A stretch of 18,549 nt of DNA from Parcubacteria group bacterium GW2011_GWA2_36_10 (GTDB lineage Bacteria > Patescibacteriota > Patescibacteriia > UBA1558 > GWA2-36-10), in assembly GCA_000991205.1 (NCBI GenBank), contig LBRC01000009.1:1-18549 (forward strand), written 5' to 3'. Under the pieces are notes generated by a model. The model did not search any database, was not told the DNA's origin, and saw only the letters and a program-made list of their open reading frames with translations. A program made the translations under genes and the position numbers. Shown one piece after another: positions 12,498-18,549 of this stretch. Position 1 is the first letter of the stretch; each line of letters starts with the position of its first letter.

Positions 12498-12519
12498 GCC
12501 GTCTCTAAGCATAGACGGC
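12498..12519 (+). promoter_or_regulatory. Leader hairpin of the gene at 12536
   Basis: GCCGTCT, loop CTAAGCAT, AGACGGC: a perfect 7-bp GC-rich stem in the leader, 16 bases before the ATG at 12536 and directly after a TTGACA. It could affect ribosome access or mRNA stability; no T-run follows. Confidence 0.5.
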
Positions 12520-12535
12520 GTGAAATAAGTATTTT

Positions 12536-13213
12536 ATGAAAAAGAAACAATTAATAATTAGCATTTTGATCTTAGTAGTCATTGCTTTAGCAGTGAGTTT
12601 TTGGTTTTGGCAGAAAAATACCCAAAAGCCAGCTGAAGAGGTGGTAGTGGGTCAAGAGCAAAAAACTGATGAAATAGATATAAGTGATTGGCAGACTTTC
12701 GAAGATAAAGAATTAGGGATAAGTTATAGATACCCTGGAGATTGTGGAAGACCAAATGGAGCTGGACCTGGTACAGGCGCATCATTGGAAATTATCTGTA
12801 AAGGGTTATTTATGATGTATGAACCATTAAATTATTCTTATGTATTGTCCGATTTTTCTAGACCTAATTATGATGAATACTTAGCATTTTATAATCAGGA
12901 CCTAGAACAGATTGCTAATATTTATTATACATTGAATAAAAATTACAACACAGAAGAGAATCAATTAGAAGCTGTTTTTGGTGGCGTGGAAAATAAAACT
13001 ATTAATAATTACCAGGCGTATCAGTTCGTTGTTGATAATACATTTTCTACTCCCGATTTATTTGATTATTCTAAGTCTAGTCACATTTCTGCTTTAGAAG
13101 AGAAGCAAACTATAACATTTATTACTAATGGGCAAAGAAAAATGTTAATAAGAATATTAACTGATGATCTTTTTTCTAATACAGTATTAAGTACATTTAA
13201 ATTTATAGATTAA
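12536..13213 (+). CDS. Membrane-anchored exported protein of unknown function
   Basis: The 225-residue product has one N-terminal signal-anchor helix (about 5-25, LIISILILVVIALAVSFWFW) after MKKK. A short polar linker follows, then a mixed alpha/beta domain from about residue 50 (DWQTFEDKELGISYRYPGDCG). This opening is common in exported CPR and Gram-positive proteins annotated only as hypothetical, where 'YP' follows a short strand. The domain contains two cysteines (in GDCGRP and IICKG) that could form a disulfide outside the cytoplasm, and ends with STFKFID. No catalytic motif is recognised. The ATG at 12536 begins the anchor; it lacks an SD sequence and its composition is AT-rich like the core genes, unlike its two neighbours. 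Confidence 0.72.
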   Translation: MKKKQLIISILILVVIALAVSFWFWQKNTQKPAEEVVVGQEQKTDEIDISDWQTFEDKELGISYRYPGDCGRPNGAGPGTGASLEIICKGLFMMYEPLNYSYVLSDFSRPNYDEYLAFYNQDLEQIANIYYTLNKNYNTEENQLEAVFGGVENKTINNYQAYQFVVDNTFSTPDLFDYSKSSHISALEEKQTITFITNGQRKMLIRILTDDLFSNTVLSTFKFID

Positions 13214-13232
13214 AAATTAAATTTTTTATAAA

Positions 13233-13275
13233 CAAAGAAAAACAGGCCAAATATTTTTTGTTCTGTTTTTCTTTG
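13233..13275. repeat. 13-bp AT-rich inverted repeat between the gene at 12536 and the M23 gene
   Basis: CAAAGAAAAACAG (13233-13245) and CTGTTTTTCTTTG (13263-13275) form a perfect 13-bp stem around a 17-base loop. GCCAAA in the loop (13246-13251) can instead pair with TTTGGC (13272-13277). It probably acts as a weak terminator of the gene at 12536, although no T-run follows the stem. Confidence 0.6.
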
Positions 13276-13316
13276 GCTATAAATTAGTCAAACCGTTCTT
13301 TGATAACACAAGAAGA

Positions 13317-13336
13317 GTTTCGTTGGGCAACGAAAC
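13317..13336 (+). promoter_or_regulatory. Leader hairpin of the M23 gene
   Basis: GTTTCGTT, loop GGGC, AACGAAAC: a perfect 8-bp stem 24 bases before the ATG at 13361, just upstream of the AAAGGG SD sequence (13348-13353). No convincing promoter is found; TATAAA at 13278-13283 with a poor -35 is the best candidate. Confidence 0.5.
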
Positions 13337-13360
13337 ATACAAACCAGAAAGGGTTGAATC

Positions 13361-16300
13361 ATGAGCAGGTTTTGGATCATCTGGGCCGTGTTGGCCATGA
13401 CTTTGTTGGGCATTGGCAATGCTTGGGCGCAAGTTCAGGTCAGAAAGCCAATTGATTCTGTGCGAGATTATAATGCAACCTTTGGTGGTGTGGAGGGCAC
13501 AGGGACCATTGGTTACACCGTGCTTTATCGGGATAATTATGATGGGGGTGTTATTAGTGGTGGTCAAGGAGAGGGATGGGGACGTCATCCAGCAGTGGAT
13601 ATACCCTGTCCCTTAGATACACCAGTAAAAGCAATTGCCAGTGGTATGGTGATTTGGGCTGGTTGGAGGACGGGCTGGGGAAATCATATCATCATTAGGC
13701 ATGGTATGAGTGATATTAATGGTTTAATTGAGCCCGTCTATTCAATTTATGCTCATCTTGACGACATGCTGGTTAATTTAAACCAGTCCGTTGATATGGG
13801 TCAGCATATTGGAAATAGCGGCAATAGTGGCACCACTGATTATCATTTGCATTTTCAGATTGACAGACACACTGAAATGGATGGTGATGAGGAGGTGGCG
13901 TCACACGACAACCCCTATTGGCCGCCTATGCCAGATAATGTGCCACCTGAAGATGGTACGTTGGCGAGGAGTCGGGTGAATTATCCAGACAATCTTCATG
14001 TGGTGGAGAACAACACCATCAACCCCATGGCTTTTCTGCAGATGAATGAGTACGACCCTTCCTCCATTCCTGTAGGCTTTGTGCTTAATGCGGACTACAG
14101 CGGTCATCCTCATTGGACTACAGATGGGCGTTCGCAGGCCTTTCGTGATCGTTATGATCAGTTCTTTGCTGATAGCAGCACAGCTTTGGGTTTTCCGTCA
14201 GACAACATTCCAGAAGAAGTTCAGTTGCCATACGGACAGGCTGTGCACAGAATCGAAGAAGCTGGGGGTATGTGGATTCAGGATCTCTATGGTCCGCACA
14301 ATGGACTGTCTCATCCTCATTCGGCTTTGATTCAGGGCAATAGTTCAACCGACCCAGTTTGTATCCTGAAAGAAGGATTTTGGGATTACTGGATGCATAA
14401 TGTCGGTTGGGAGAGCTTTGGCAAGCCGGTGAATGATGAGTATCTCGTAAATGGGGTTTGGCATCAAACTTTTCGTAAGCCCGATCGAGCTTACACGTTT
14501 TCTTGGGTCAATGGGTCTGTCGAGATTGACTCTCTATTTGGTCCAGTTGCCGTGATGAGAAATGTTTACTTTGTCAACTCCGGAGCGACGAGAACTGAAG
14601 GAGATGGCATCTATCACTCTGGCTTATGGGCCACTGGATTCAATGATCCAGTAGAGTTGATCGACGGAGTTCTCTACGATGGATTCATAGCAATGATCAG
14701 TGGAGAAGAGATTCAGATTGATCCATTTACCGTTAACGGCAACATGACCATTTATGTGGATCCGGTTGTGTCGCAAGTGATTGACTTGTCAACCTTACCG
14801 ACTGTGCCTAATCCTGGACAGACGTTTCAGGTGGGGATCACGGTGACCGAGAGTTTGGGTGTGACTGTCAGTCGTTTGCGGGTGGTTTTGCAGAATATGT
14901 CAGGTACAGTTTTGCAGACCATTCATTCGGTCGATGATTACAATTTGTCATCTGGTTTTGATGGCGTGTACACGACTCAATACGCCATAGTTGGCAACTA
15001 TAAGATCGGTGTTCAGTATTCACTGGACAATGGTTCCACTTGGAGCTATTTTGACACCGATGCTCAAACTGATAATCCTTTGAATTTTTCTATTGTTGCG
15101 GCACCTGTGGCGCCTGTGGCAAGCTTCACTCGTGCTCCAATTTCAGGTACCATACCATTGACTGTTCAGTTCACTGATCAGTCGAGCAACAACCCAACTT
15201 CCTGGCTGTGGAGTTTTGGCGACGGAAGTAATTCCACCTCTCAAAACCCCAGCCATACCTATAACGCCACTGGCACTTTCAATGTTTCGTTGACTGTCAG
15301 CAATGGTGCTGGTAGTGACAATGAGACTTGGAATAACTGTGTGACGGTGAATTCTTCTGGTGGAGTGCCAGTGGTCAACTTCACTGCTGGACCTCTCTCT
15401 GGAGACGCTCCTTTGACCGTCCAGTTCATGGACCTGTCCACTGGTAATCCGACTTCCTGGGAGTGGAATTTTACTGATGGTGGGAGCTCCACTGAGCAAA
15501 ATCCCACTCATGTCTATCAGTACCCAGGGGTGTATGGAGTTTACCTGTCGATCAGTAATGCCTATGGCGCAGATGCCATGTGGCGTTTTGATTACATCCA
15601 GGTGAACGGCGAAGCTTTGGAGGCCAACTTCACGGCAGACGTGGTTTCCGGCCAAGTTCCTTTGACCGTGCAATTCACCGATCAGTCCAGCGGTAACCCA
15701 ATTTTGTGGAGCTGGAATTTTGGTGATAGTGTTCATTCCACCGAACAAAACCCCAGTCACACCTATAACACGCCCGGAATCTACAATGTTTCGTTGTGGG
15801 TCGAGGATGTTGTTTTGGGTGATGAACTGATTCGTCCGCAGTATATCACTGTATTGGATGAAGGGGGTTGTCTGGGCGACGGTGGATATGCATTAGATGG
15901 TGTTGATCAGTATCTGGAGTCCTCTTCTGTGCCATATACTCCTGGTATTGGGCCAATTACCATAGAATTTTATGCTAAGACCACGCAGCTTTATGGCACA
16001 ATATTTCAGGCCACTAGGATAGATGATGGAGTGCCTGATGGTGAGGAGCGACAATTTATTTGGGTTTACATGCGTGATAATGGAACAATCGTGACTGAGG
16101 TTTCCTGGGAGGAAAATAATTATCATCACTGGATACTTGACGCTGGTGATAGTTTTATCAGCGATGGAGAGTGGCACTCATTTGCGTTGGTTGTTGAAAA
16201 TGACTTGGTGGCAACAATGCAAATGTATGTCGATGGGGTTTTGGAGTTTACCAAAACACATCCTTCGGACATGTATAACATACATGATTTGTCGGGTGCG

Positions 16301-16405
16301 TGGTTGCTGGGCGCTTATAAGCTTTATAGTGTGCCAAATCCGGAAGCTATAGACTTCTTCCCTGGGTCCATAGATGAACAGTGCCATTGCATTGTCAGAG
16401 CATAA
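13361..16405 (+). CDS. Large secreted M23 peptidase with LGFP-like, PKD and LamG modules
   Basis: The 1014-residue product has a signal peptide (1-23, ending AWA). A LytM/M23 metallopeptidase domain spans about 72-170: HPAVD with His76 and Asp80, YAHLDD with His132, and YHLHFQI with His162/His164 match the zinc and catalytic residues of peptidoglycan endopeptidases. Residues about 255-310 and 335-392 resemble LGFP wall-binding repeats (TALGFPSDN, ESFGKPVNDE). An Ig-like stretch follows (475-578), then three PKD domains at about 585-665, 670-748 and 754-832, each with a W-x-F-x-D core and NPSHTY. A LamG/concanavalin-like domain starts at about 842. The frame ends abruptly inside the last LamG strand; the rest continues in another frame (16374-16667). 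An AAAGGG SD supports the ATG. It is probably a surface enzyme for wall remodelling or attachment; target unknown. Confidence 0.9.
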   Translation: MSRFWIIWAVLAMTLLGIGNAWAQVQVRKPIDSVRDYNATFGGVEGTGTIGYTVLYRDNYDGGVISGGQGEGWGRHPAVDIPCPLDTPVKAIASGMVIWAGWRTGWGNHIIIRHGMSDINGLIEPVYSIYAHLDDMLVNLNQSVDMGQHIGNSGNSGTTDYHLHFQIDRHTEMDGDEEVASHDNPYWPPMPDNVPPEDGTLARSRVNYPDNLHVVENNTINPMAFLQMNEYDPSSIPVGFVLNADYSGHPHWTTDGRSQAFRDRYDQFFADSSTALGFPSDNIPEEVQLPYGQAVHRIEEAGGMWIQDLYGPHNGLSHPHSALIQGNSSTDPVCILKEGFWDYWMHNVGWESFGKPVNDEYLVNGVWHQTFRKPDRAYTFSWVNGSVEIDSLFGPVAVMRNVYFVNSGATRTEGDGIYHSGLWATGFNDPVELIDGVLYDGFIAMISGEEIQIDPFTVNGNMTIYVDPVVSQVIDLSTLPTVPNPGQTFQVGITVTESLGVTVSRLRVVLQNMSGTVLQTIHSVDDYNLSSGFDGVYTTQYAIVGNYKIGVQYSLDNGSTWSYFDTDAQTDNPLNFSIVAAPVAPVASFTRAPISGTIPLTVQFTDQSSNNPTSWLWSFGDGSNSTSQNPSHTYNATGTFNVSLTVSNGAGSDNETWNNCVTVNSSGGVPVVNFTAGPLSGDAPLTVQFMDLSTGNPTSWEWNFTDGGSSTEQNPTHVYQYPGVYGVYLSISNAYGADAMWRFDYIQVNGEALEANFTADVVSGQVPLTVQFTDQSSGNPILWSWNFGDSVHSTEQNPSHTYNTPGIYNVSLWVEDVVLGDELIRPQYITVLDEGGCLGDGGYALDGVDQYLESSSVPYTPGIGPITIEFYAKTTQLYGTIFQATRIDDGVPDGEERQFIWVYMRDNGTIVTEVSWEENNYHHWILDAGDSFISDGEWHSFALVVENDLVATMQMYVDGVLEFTKTHPSDMYNIHDLSGAWLLGAYKLYSVPNPEAIDFFPGSIDEQCHCIVRA
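15113..15856 (+). repeat. Three tandem PKD-domain repeats
   Basis: Three units of about 83 codons within the M23 gene. Each contains a segment encoding P-L-T-V-Q-F-x-D-x-S (near 15153, 15411 and 15659) followed by a W-x-W/F-x-F-x-D core. The nucleotide sequences are similar but diverged, so these are old duplications. Confidence 0.8.
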
Positions 16406-16667
16406 TGGTCCAACAGCTACATACGGTTTCAACGAGTGTTTGCCACCAGCACCAGAACCCGTGCAAGTGAGCATCACGTATCTTGATCAAGAAATACTTC
16501 TGGATTGGGAAGATGTTCCGGGAGTCATTTCTTATCGAGTTTATGGCGCTCATAACGGTGAGGCATATGGTTTGCTCGCCGAAAGTATTGAGTCTCAGCA
16601 AACGTTGGCTGGACCAATACTTAATCCAGACTCTGTCTGGCTCTTCTATGTCACAGTCATCAAATAG
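16374..16667 (+). CDS. Frameshifted C-terminal end of the M23 protein (LamG end and Fn3-like domain)
   Basis: This 97-residue frame lies one base off the M23 frame and overlaps its last 32 bases. Its start, NSAIALSEHNGPTATYGFNE, is what normally follows the 'GSIDE' strand at the end of a LamG domain, where the M23 frame instead reads QCHCIVRA and stops. The rest (VQVSITYLDQEILLDWEDVPGVISYRVY through FYVTVIK) resembles a fibronectin type III domain. There is no SD before the ATG at 16374, and an in-frame TAG precedes it at 16371. It is therefore most likely the detached 3' end of one gene spanning 13361-16667, split by a one-base gain (or two-base loss) between 16371 and 16405. A sequencing or assembly error is possible. 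A strong terminator follows. Confidence 0.75.
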   Translation: MNSAIALSEHNGPTATYGFNECLPPAPEPVQVSITYLDQEILLDWEDVPGVISYRVYGAHNGEAYGLLAESIESQQTLAGPILNPDSVWLFYVTVIK

Positions 16668-16694
16668 ATTTTGTTCTTTCCATTTTTCGATACA

Positions 16695-16728
16695 CCCCCG
16701 CGGTCAGCAATGATTGCGGGGGATTTTT
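16695..16728 (+). terminator. Intrinsic terminator of the M23 gene
   Basis: CCCCCGC and GCGGGGG (7-bp perfect stem) enclose a 14-base loop in which TCA/TGA can also pair; ATTTTT follows. It lies 28 bases after the stop of the frameshifted end, supporting that 16667 is the true gene end. Confidence 0.85.
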
Positions 16729-16741
16729 AATTATGCTGCCC

Positions 16742-16770
16742 TTGCTTTTTTCCTCAAAACATAGTAGAGT
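16742..16770 (+). promoter_or_regulatory. Promoter of the 16808-17345 pair
   Basis: TTGCTT (16742-16747), a 17-base spacer and TAGAGT (16765-16770), with the AGTAGAGTAA context seen also at 12461-12469. Expected leader is about 30 bases. Confidence 0.55.
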
Positions 16771-16796
16771 AAGCTGAATTTGGACATTGTCAAAAC

Positions 16797-16803
16797 AGAG
16801 GTG
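16797..16803 (+). promoter_or_regulatory. Shine-Dalgarno AGAGGTG deciding the start at 16808
   Basis: AGAGGTG ends four bases before the ATG at 16808. An in-frame TTG at 16787 lies upstream of it and has no SD. Confidence 0.65.
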
Positions 16804-16807
16804 CACG

Positions 16808-17083
16808 ATGAAAAGCCTGCTGGCCAGACTCAAAAATCTGCCAGTACTTTTCAAAAAGCACTGGTGGAAAATCGCAATTTTTTCTGTTTTATGGAAGATT
16901 GTACCAATAATTATTTGGTGGCACTATATAGAGCAATGGTTTGTAAATATCTGGTCTTGGTGGAACAGTGTTAGTGTTTGGTGGCACTGGGCCATATCTC
17001 TCGGTGTTTGTTTAGCAATTGCTTTCTGGTGTTTTATCAGAGGCGCGGCTATCGTCAGTCAAGACGAAGAAAACAACAAATAA
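16808..17083 (+). CDS. Very Trp-rich small two-helix membrane protein, unrecognised
   Basis: The 91-residue product has 13 tryptophans, mostly in pairs (HWWK, IIWWHY, WSWWNS, VWWHW). A basic N-terminus (MKSLLARLKNLP, then FKKHWWK) precedes a first hydrophobic segment at about 22-38. A Trp-rich linker follows, then a second helix at about 62-78 ending CFIRGAAIV and a polar acidic tail (SQDEENNK). Such Trp density suggests residence at the membrane interface. The layout parallels the protein at 12131. The start follows the SD at 16797. It is the first gene of a two-gene unit: its stop overlaps the SD of the zinc-ribbon gene, so the two are probably co-expressed. No family is recognised and no function is proposed. 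Confidence 0.65.
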   Translation: MKSLLARLKNLPVLFKKHWWKIAIFSVLWKIVPIIIWWHYIEQWFVNIWSWWNSVSVWWHWAISLGVCLAIAFWCFIRGAAIVSQDEENNK

Positions 17084-17093
17084 GGAGATCGAC

Positions 17094-17345
17094 ATGACAA
17101 CGAGCAAGGTGTACTCTGGAGATCCTTCTAGAGTCAATGTGCTGGATAGTAATGTTTGCCCTACTTGTCAGAACCAAGAAGCGGCAAAAAAACTGTTGGG
17201 CATGAAGGGAGCAGTTGAGTATGATCTGTGTGCTTGTGGTCAGCACCTGATGATCACCGGTCGCCAAGGTTGCGGCTCTATGGCCTTCACTGTGGCCATC
17301 GAAGCCTCTGAAGTTCCAATCGATCTTGTCCCCGCTAGCTCTTAG
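17094..17345 (+). CDS. Small zinc-ribbon-like protein, unrecognised
   Basis: The 83-residue soluble product carries CPTC at 22-25 and CACG at 46-49, spaced by 20 residues, a plausible zinc-ribbon knuckle pair (C-x2-C ... C-x-C), plus Cys60. The second half (TGRQGCGSMAFTVAIEASEV) looks like beta strands. There is no signal peptide. An AAGGAG SD (17082-17087), six bases before the ATG, overlaps the stop codon of the Trp-rich gene, implying coupled translation. The last codons and the stop (TAG at 17343-17345) lie inside the terminator hairpin. Neighbouring DNA suggests a two-gene accessory unit placed just before uvrA. Function unknown; nucleic-acid or protein contact would be a guess. Confidence 0.7.
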   Translation: MTTSKVYSGDPSRVNVLDSNVCPTCQNQEAAKKLLGMKGAVEYDLCACGQHLMITGRQGCGSMAFTVAIEASEVPIDLVPASS

Positions 17346-17370
17346 AGCTGGCGGGGCTTTTCTTTTTTCT
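17330..17370 (+). terminator. Intrinsic terminator overlapping the stop of the zinc-ribbon gene
   Basis: CCCCGCTAGCTC, loop TTA, GAGCTGGCGGGG: a 12-bp stem with one T-G wobble, followed by CTTTTCTTTTTTCT. The TAG stop spans the loop and the first base of the right arm. Confidence 0.9.
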
Positions 17371-17377
17371 CTGATGA

Positions 17378-17406
17378 TTGACGCGGGGTGATTTTTGTGC
17401 TATCCT
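17378..17406 (+). promoter_or_regulatory. Promoter of uvrA
   Basis: TTGACG (17378-17383), a 17-base spacer and TATCCT (17401-17406) preceded by TGC (extended -10). Expected start near 17413, giving a leader of about 20 bases. No SOS-box-like palindrome was noticed around it. Confidence 0.65.
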
Positions 17407-17432
17407 GTCCTCGATTATTAAATTGATAAGCT

Positions 17433-18549
17433 ATGTCAAAAAACATTGTCATCAAAGGAGCGCGTGTTCATAATCTTAAGAACATTGATGTCGAAATTCC
17501 TCGAGATAAATTAGTCGTCATCACTGGTTTATCTGGTTCGGGAAAATCATCTTTGGCTTTTGACACTATTTATGCTGAAGGTCAGCGTCGTTATGTAGAA
17601 TCACTGTCGGCTTATGCACGACAGTTTTTAGGTTTGATGGATAAACCAGACGTGGATCAAATCGATGGTTTATCGCCGGCTATTTCTATTGATCAAAAAA
17701 CTTCGTCACGCAATCCACGCTCGACTGTCGGTACGGTCACTGAAATTTATGATTATTTACGTTTGCTTTATGCGCGTATTGGCCGACCTCACTGTCATCT
17801 CTGCGGTCAGGAGGTTGCTAAACAGTCTTTACAACAGATTTTAGAAAAAGTTTGGTCTCAAGAAGCCGACACTGACTTTATGTTATTGGCTCCCGTGGTC
17901 AGAGATAAAAAAGGTGAGCACCGTAAAGTTTTAGAGCACATGCAGCAAGCTGGCTATCGTCGCGTACGCGTCAATGGTGAGCTGATGACTTTTGAAGAAG
18001 CCAGGGATTTAGTTTTAGATAAACAAAAAAAACATACCGTAGAAATCGTGATTGATCGTTTACGTAAAGACGGCAGCAAAGAAACTAAAGCGAGATTATT
18101 ACAATCATTAGAAACCACGCTAGATTTAGCTAATGGTTCCGTCACTATTTATGAGCCTAAAACAGAAAAAAATTTATATTTTAGTGAGCACTTTACTTGT
18201 CCGGTGCATAGCGAGGTTTCTTTTTCCGAGATCGAAGCACGTAATTTTTCTTTTAACAGTCCTCATGGTGCTTGTCCAGATTGTACTGGCTTAGGTACCA
18301 AGCTTTTGGTAGATCCAGAATTAGTGATTCCTAATAAAAAACTATCTTTAGCTGAAGGCGCTATTCGCCCTTGGTCGCGGACAGCCGCTAATCAGACGTG
18401 GTATTTTCGGATTTTAGAAGCGGTGGCTAAAAAGCATAAGTTTTCCATGACTGATCCGGTTAGTAAGCTAACAGCCAAGCAATTAAACTTGATTTTTTTC
18501 GGTACTGGTGAAGACAGATACCAGATGGAAATGTCTGGTGAAAAATTTA
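17433..18549 (+). CDS. uvrA: Excinuclease ABC subunit A, N-terminal part (runs off the window)
   Basis: The frame from the ATG at 17433 stays open to the window end (372 codons). It begins MSKNIVIKGARVHNLKNIDV and contains the Walker A GLSGSGKSSLAFDTI near 33-47. The UvrA-specific segments AEGQRRYVESLSAYARQFL and KPDVDQIDGLSPAISIDQK follow, then a zinc-binding start (GRPHCHLCG), FSFNSPHGACPDCTGLG and AEGAIRPW. UvrA is the damage-sensing ABC-type ATPase that loads UvrB; roughly two thirds of the usual protein lies beyond the window. With uvrC on the opposite strand, two of three nucleotide-excision-repair genes lie here, about 5.4 kb apart, separated by the accessory block. No SD sequence; AT-rich composition like the core genes. 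Confidence 0.95.
   Translation, partial: MSKNIVIKGARVHNLKNIDVEIPRDKLVVITGLSGSGKSSLAFDTIYAEGQRRYVESLSAYARQFLGLMDKPDVDQIDGLSPAISIDQKTSSRNPRSTVGTVTEIYDYLRLLYARIGRPHCHLCGQEVAKQSLQQILEKVWSQEADTDFMLLAPVVRDKKGEHRKVLEHMQQAGYRRVRVNGELMTFEEARDLVLDKQKKHTVEIVIDRLRKDGSKETKARLLQSLETTLDLANGSVTIYEPKTEKNLYFSEHFTCPVHSEVSFSEIEARNFSFNSPHGACPDCTGLGTKLLVDPELVIPNKKLSLAEGAIRPWSRTAANQTWYFRILEAVAKKHKFSMTDPVSKLTAKQLNLIFFGTGEDRYQMEMSGEKF

Noticed and set aside
15143..15760. 205-codon open frame on the minus strand opposite the PKD repeats
   Set aside because: It exists because the repeated PKD codons on the plus strand avoid stops in that frame. It has no SD, no domain, and the plus-strand frame is clearly real.
16787..16807. 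TTG start for the Trp-rich protein
   Set aside because: The SD AGAGGTG lies between it and the ATG at 16808, so the ATG is the better start.
17378..17432. SOS (LexA) box at uvrA
   Set aside because: No CTGT-N8-ACAG or GAAC-N4-GTTC palindrome was seen between the promoter and the ATG.

Overview
The window looks like a chromosomal segment of a Candidatus Patescibacteria (CPR) bacterium, probably from the Parcubacteria-like group. The evidence is an AT-rich background, short intergenic gaps, housekeeping genes without Shine-Dalgarno (SD) sequences, a polymer-forming membrane protein, a secG / family-5 solute-binding protein / RNase J cluster, and a UvrC without its C-terminal helix-hairpin-helix domain. 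This assignment is an inference; no rRNA gene or ribosomal protein is present to fix it.

Layout. 1-164 (-) is the start of a DedA-family membrane protein behind a strong promoter that leaves almost no leader. 311-3870 (+) is a tight three-gene operon: a bactofilin-like polymer-forming membrane protein, a phosphomannomutase/phosphoglucomutase and a D-2-hydroxyacid dehydrogenase, ending at a bidirectional terminator shared with trpS. 3923-5439 (-) holds trpS and a hicB-hicA toxin-antitoxin pair with a palindrome over its promoter. 5609-6025 (+) is a small orphan membrane protein. 6118-12003 (-) holds, in transcription order, uvrC, secG, an orphan peptide-type solute-binding protein and RNase J. 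12131-17345 (+) is an accessory block: a small Trp-containing membrane protein, a membrane-anchored unknown, a large secreted M23 peptidase with LGFP-like, PKD and LamG modules (frameshifted near its end), a very Trp-rich membrane protein and a small zinc-ribbon protein. 17433-end (+) is the N-terminal third of uvrA.

Two themes stand out. First, the AT-rich DNA carries a family of short GC-rich hairpins with core CCGC-N3/4-GCGG and compensating stem differences. They lie in intergenic leaders, and related or degenerate copies lie inside genes: twice in uvrC, in two different reading frames, and once in the RNase J extension. One uvrC copy is an apparent in-frame insertion; the other sits where the protein ends before its usual HhH domain. 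This resembles the palindromic elements of Rickettsia that invade proteins and is the best candidate here for an undescribed mobile or structural element.

Second, there are two gene populations. Five accessory plus-strand genes (5609, 12131, 13361, 16808, 17094) have clear SD sequences and appear richer in G+C, while ten other genes whose starts can be examined have none. Most of the accessory genes also have their own promoter and strong terminator. They look like separately acquired cargo. Among them the multidomain M23 protein is a plausible surface or host-contact factor, and the two small Trp-containing membrane proteins may form a new family.
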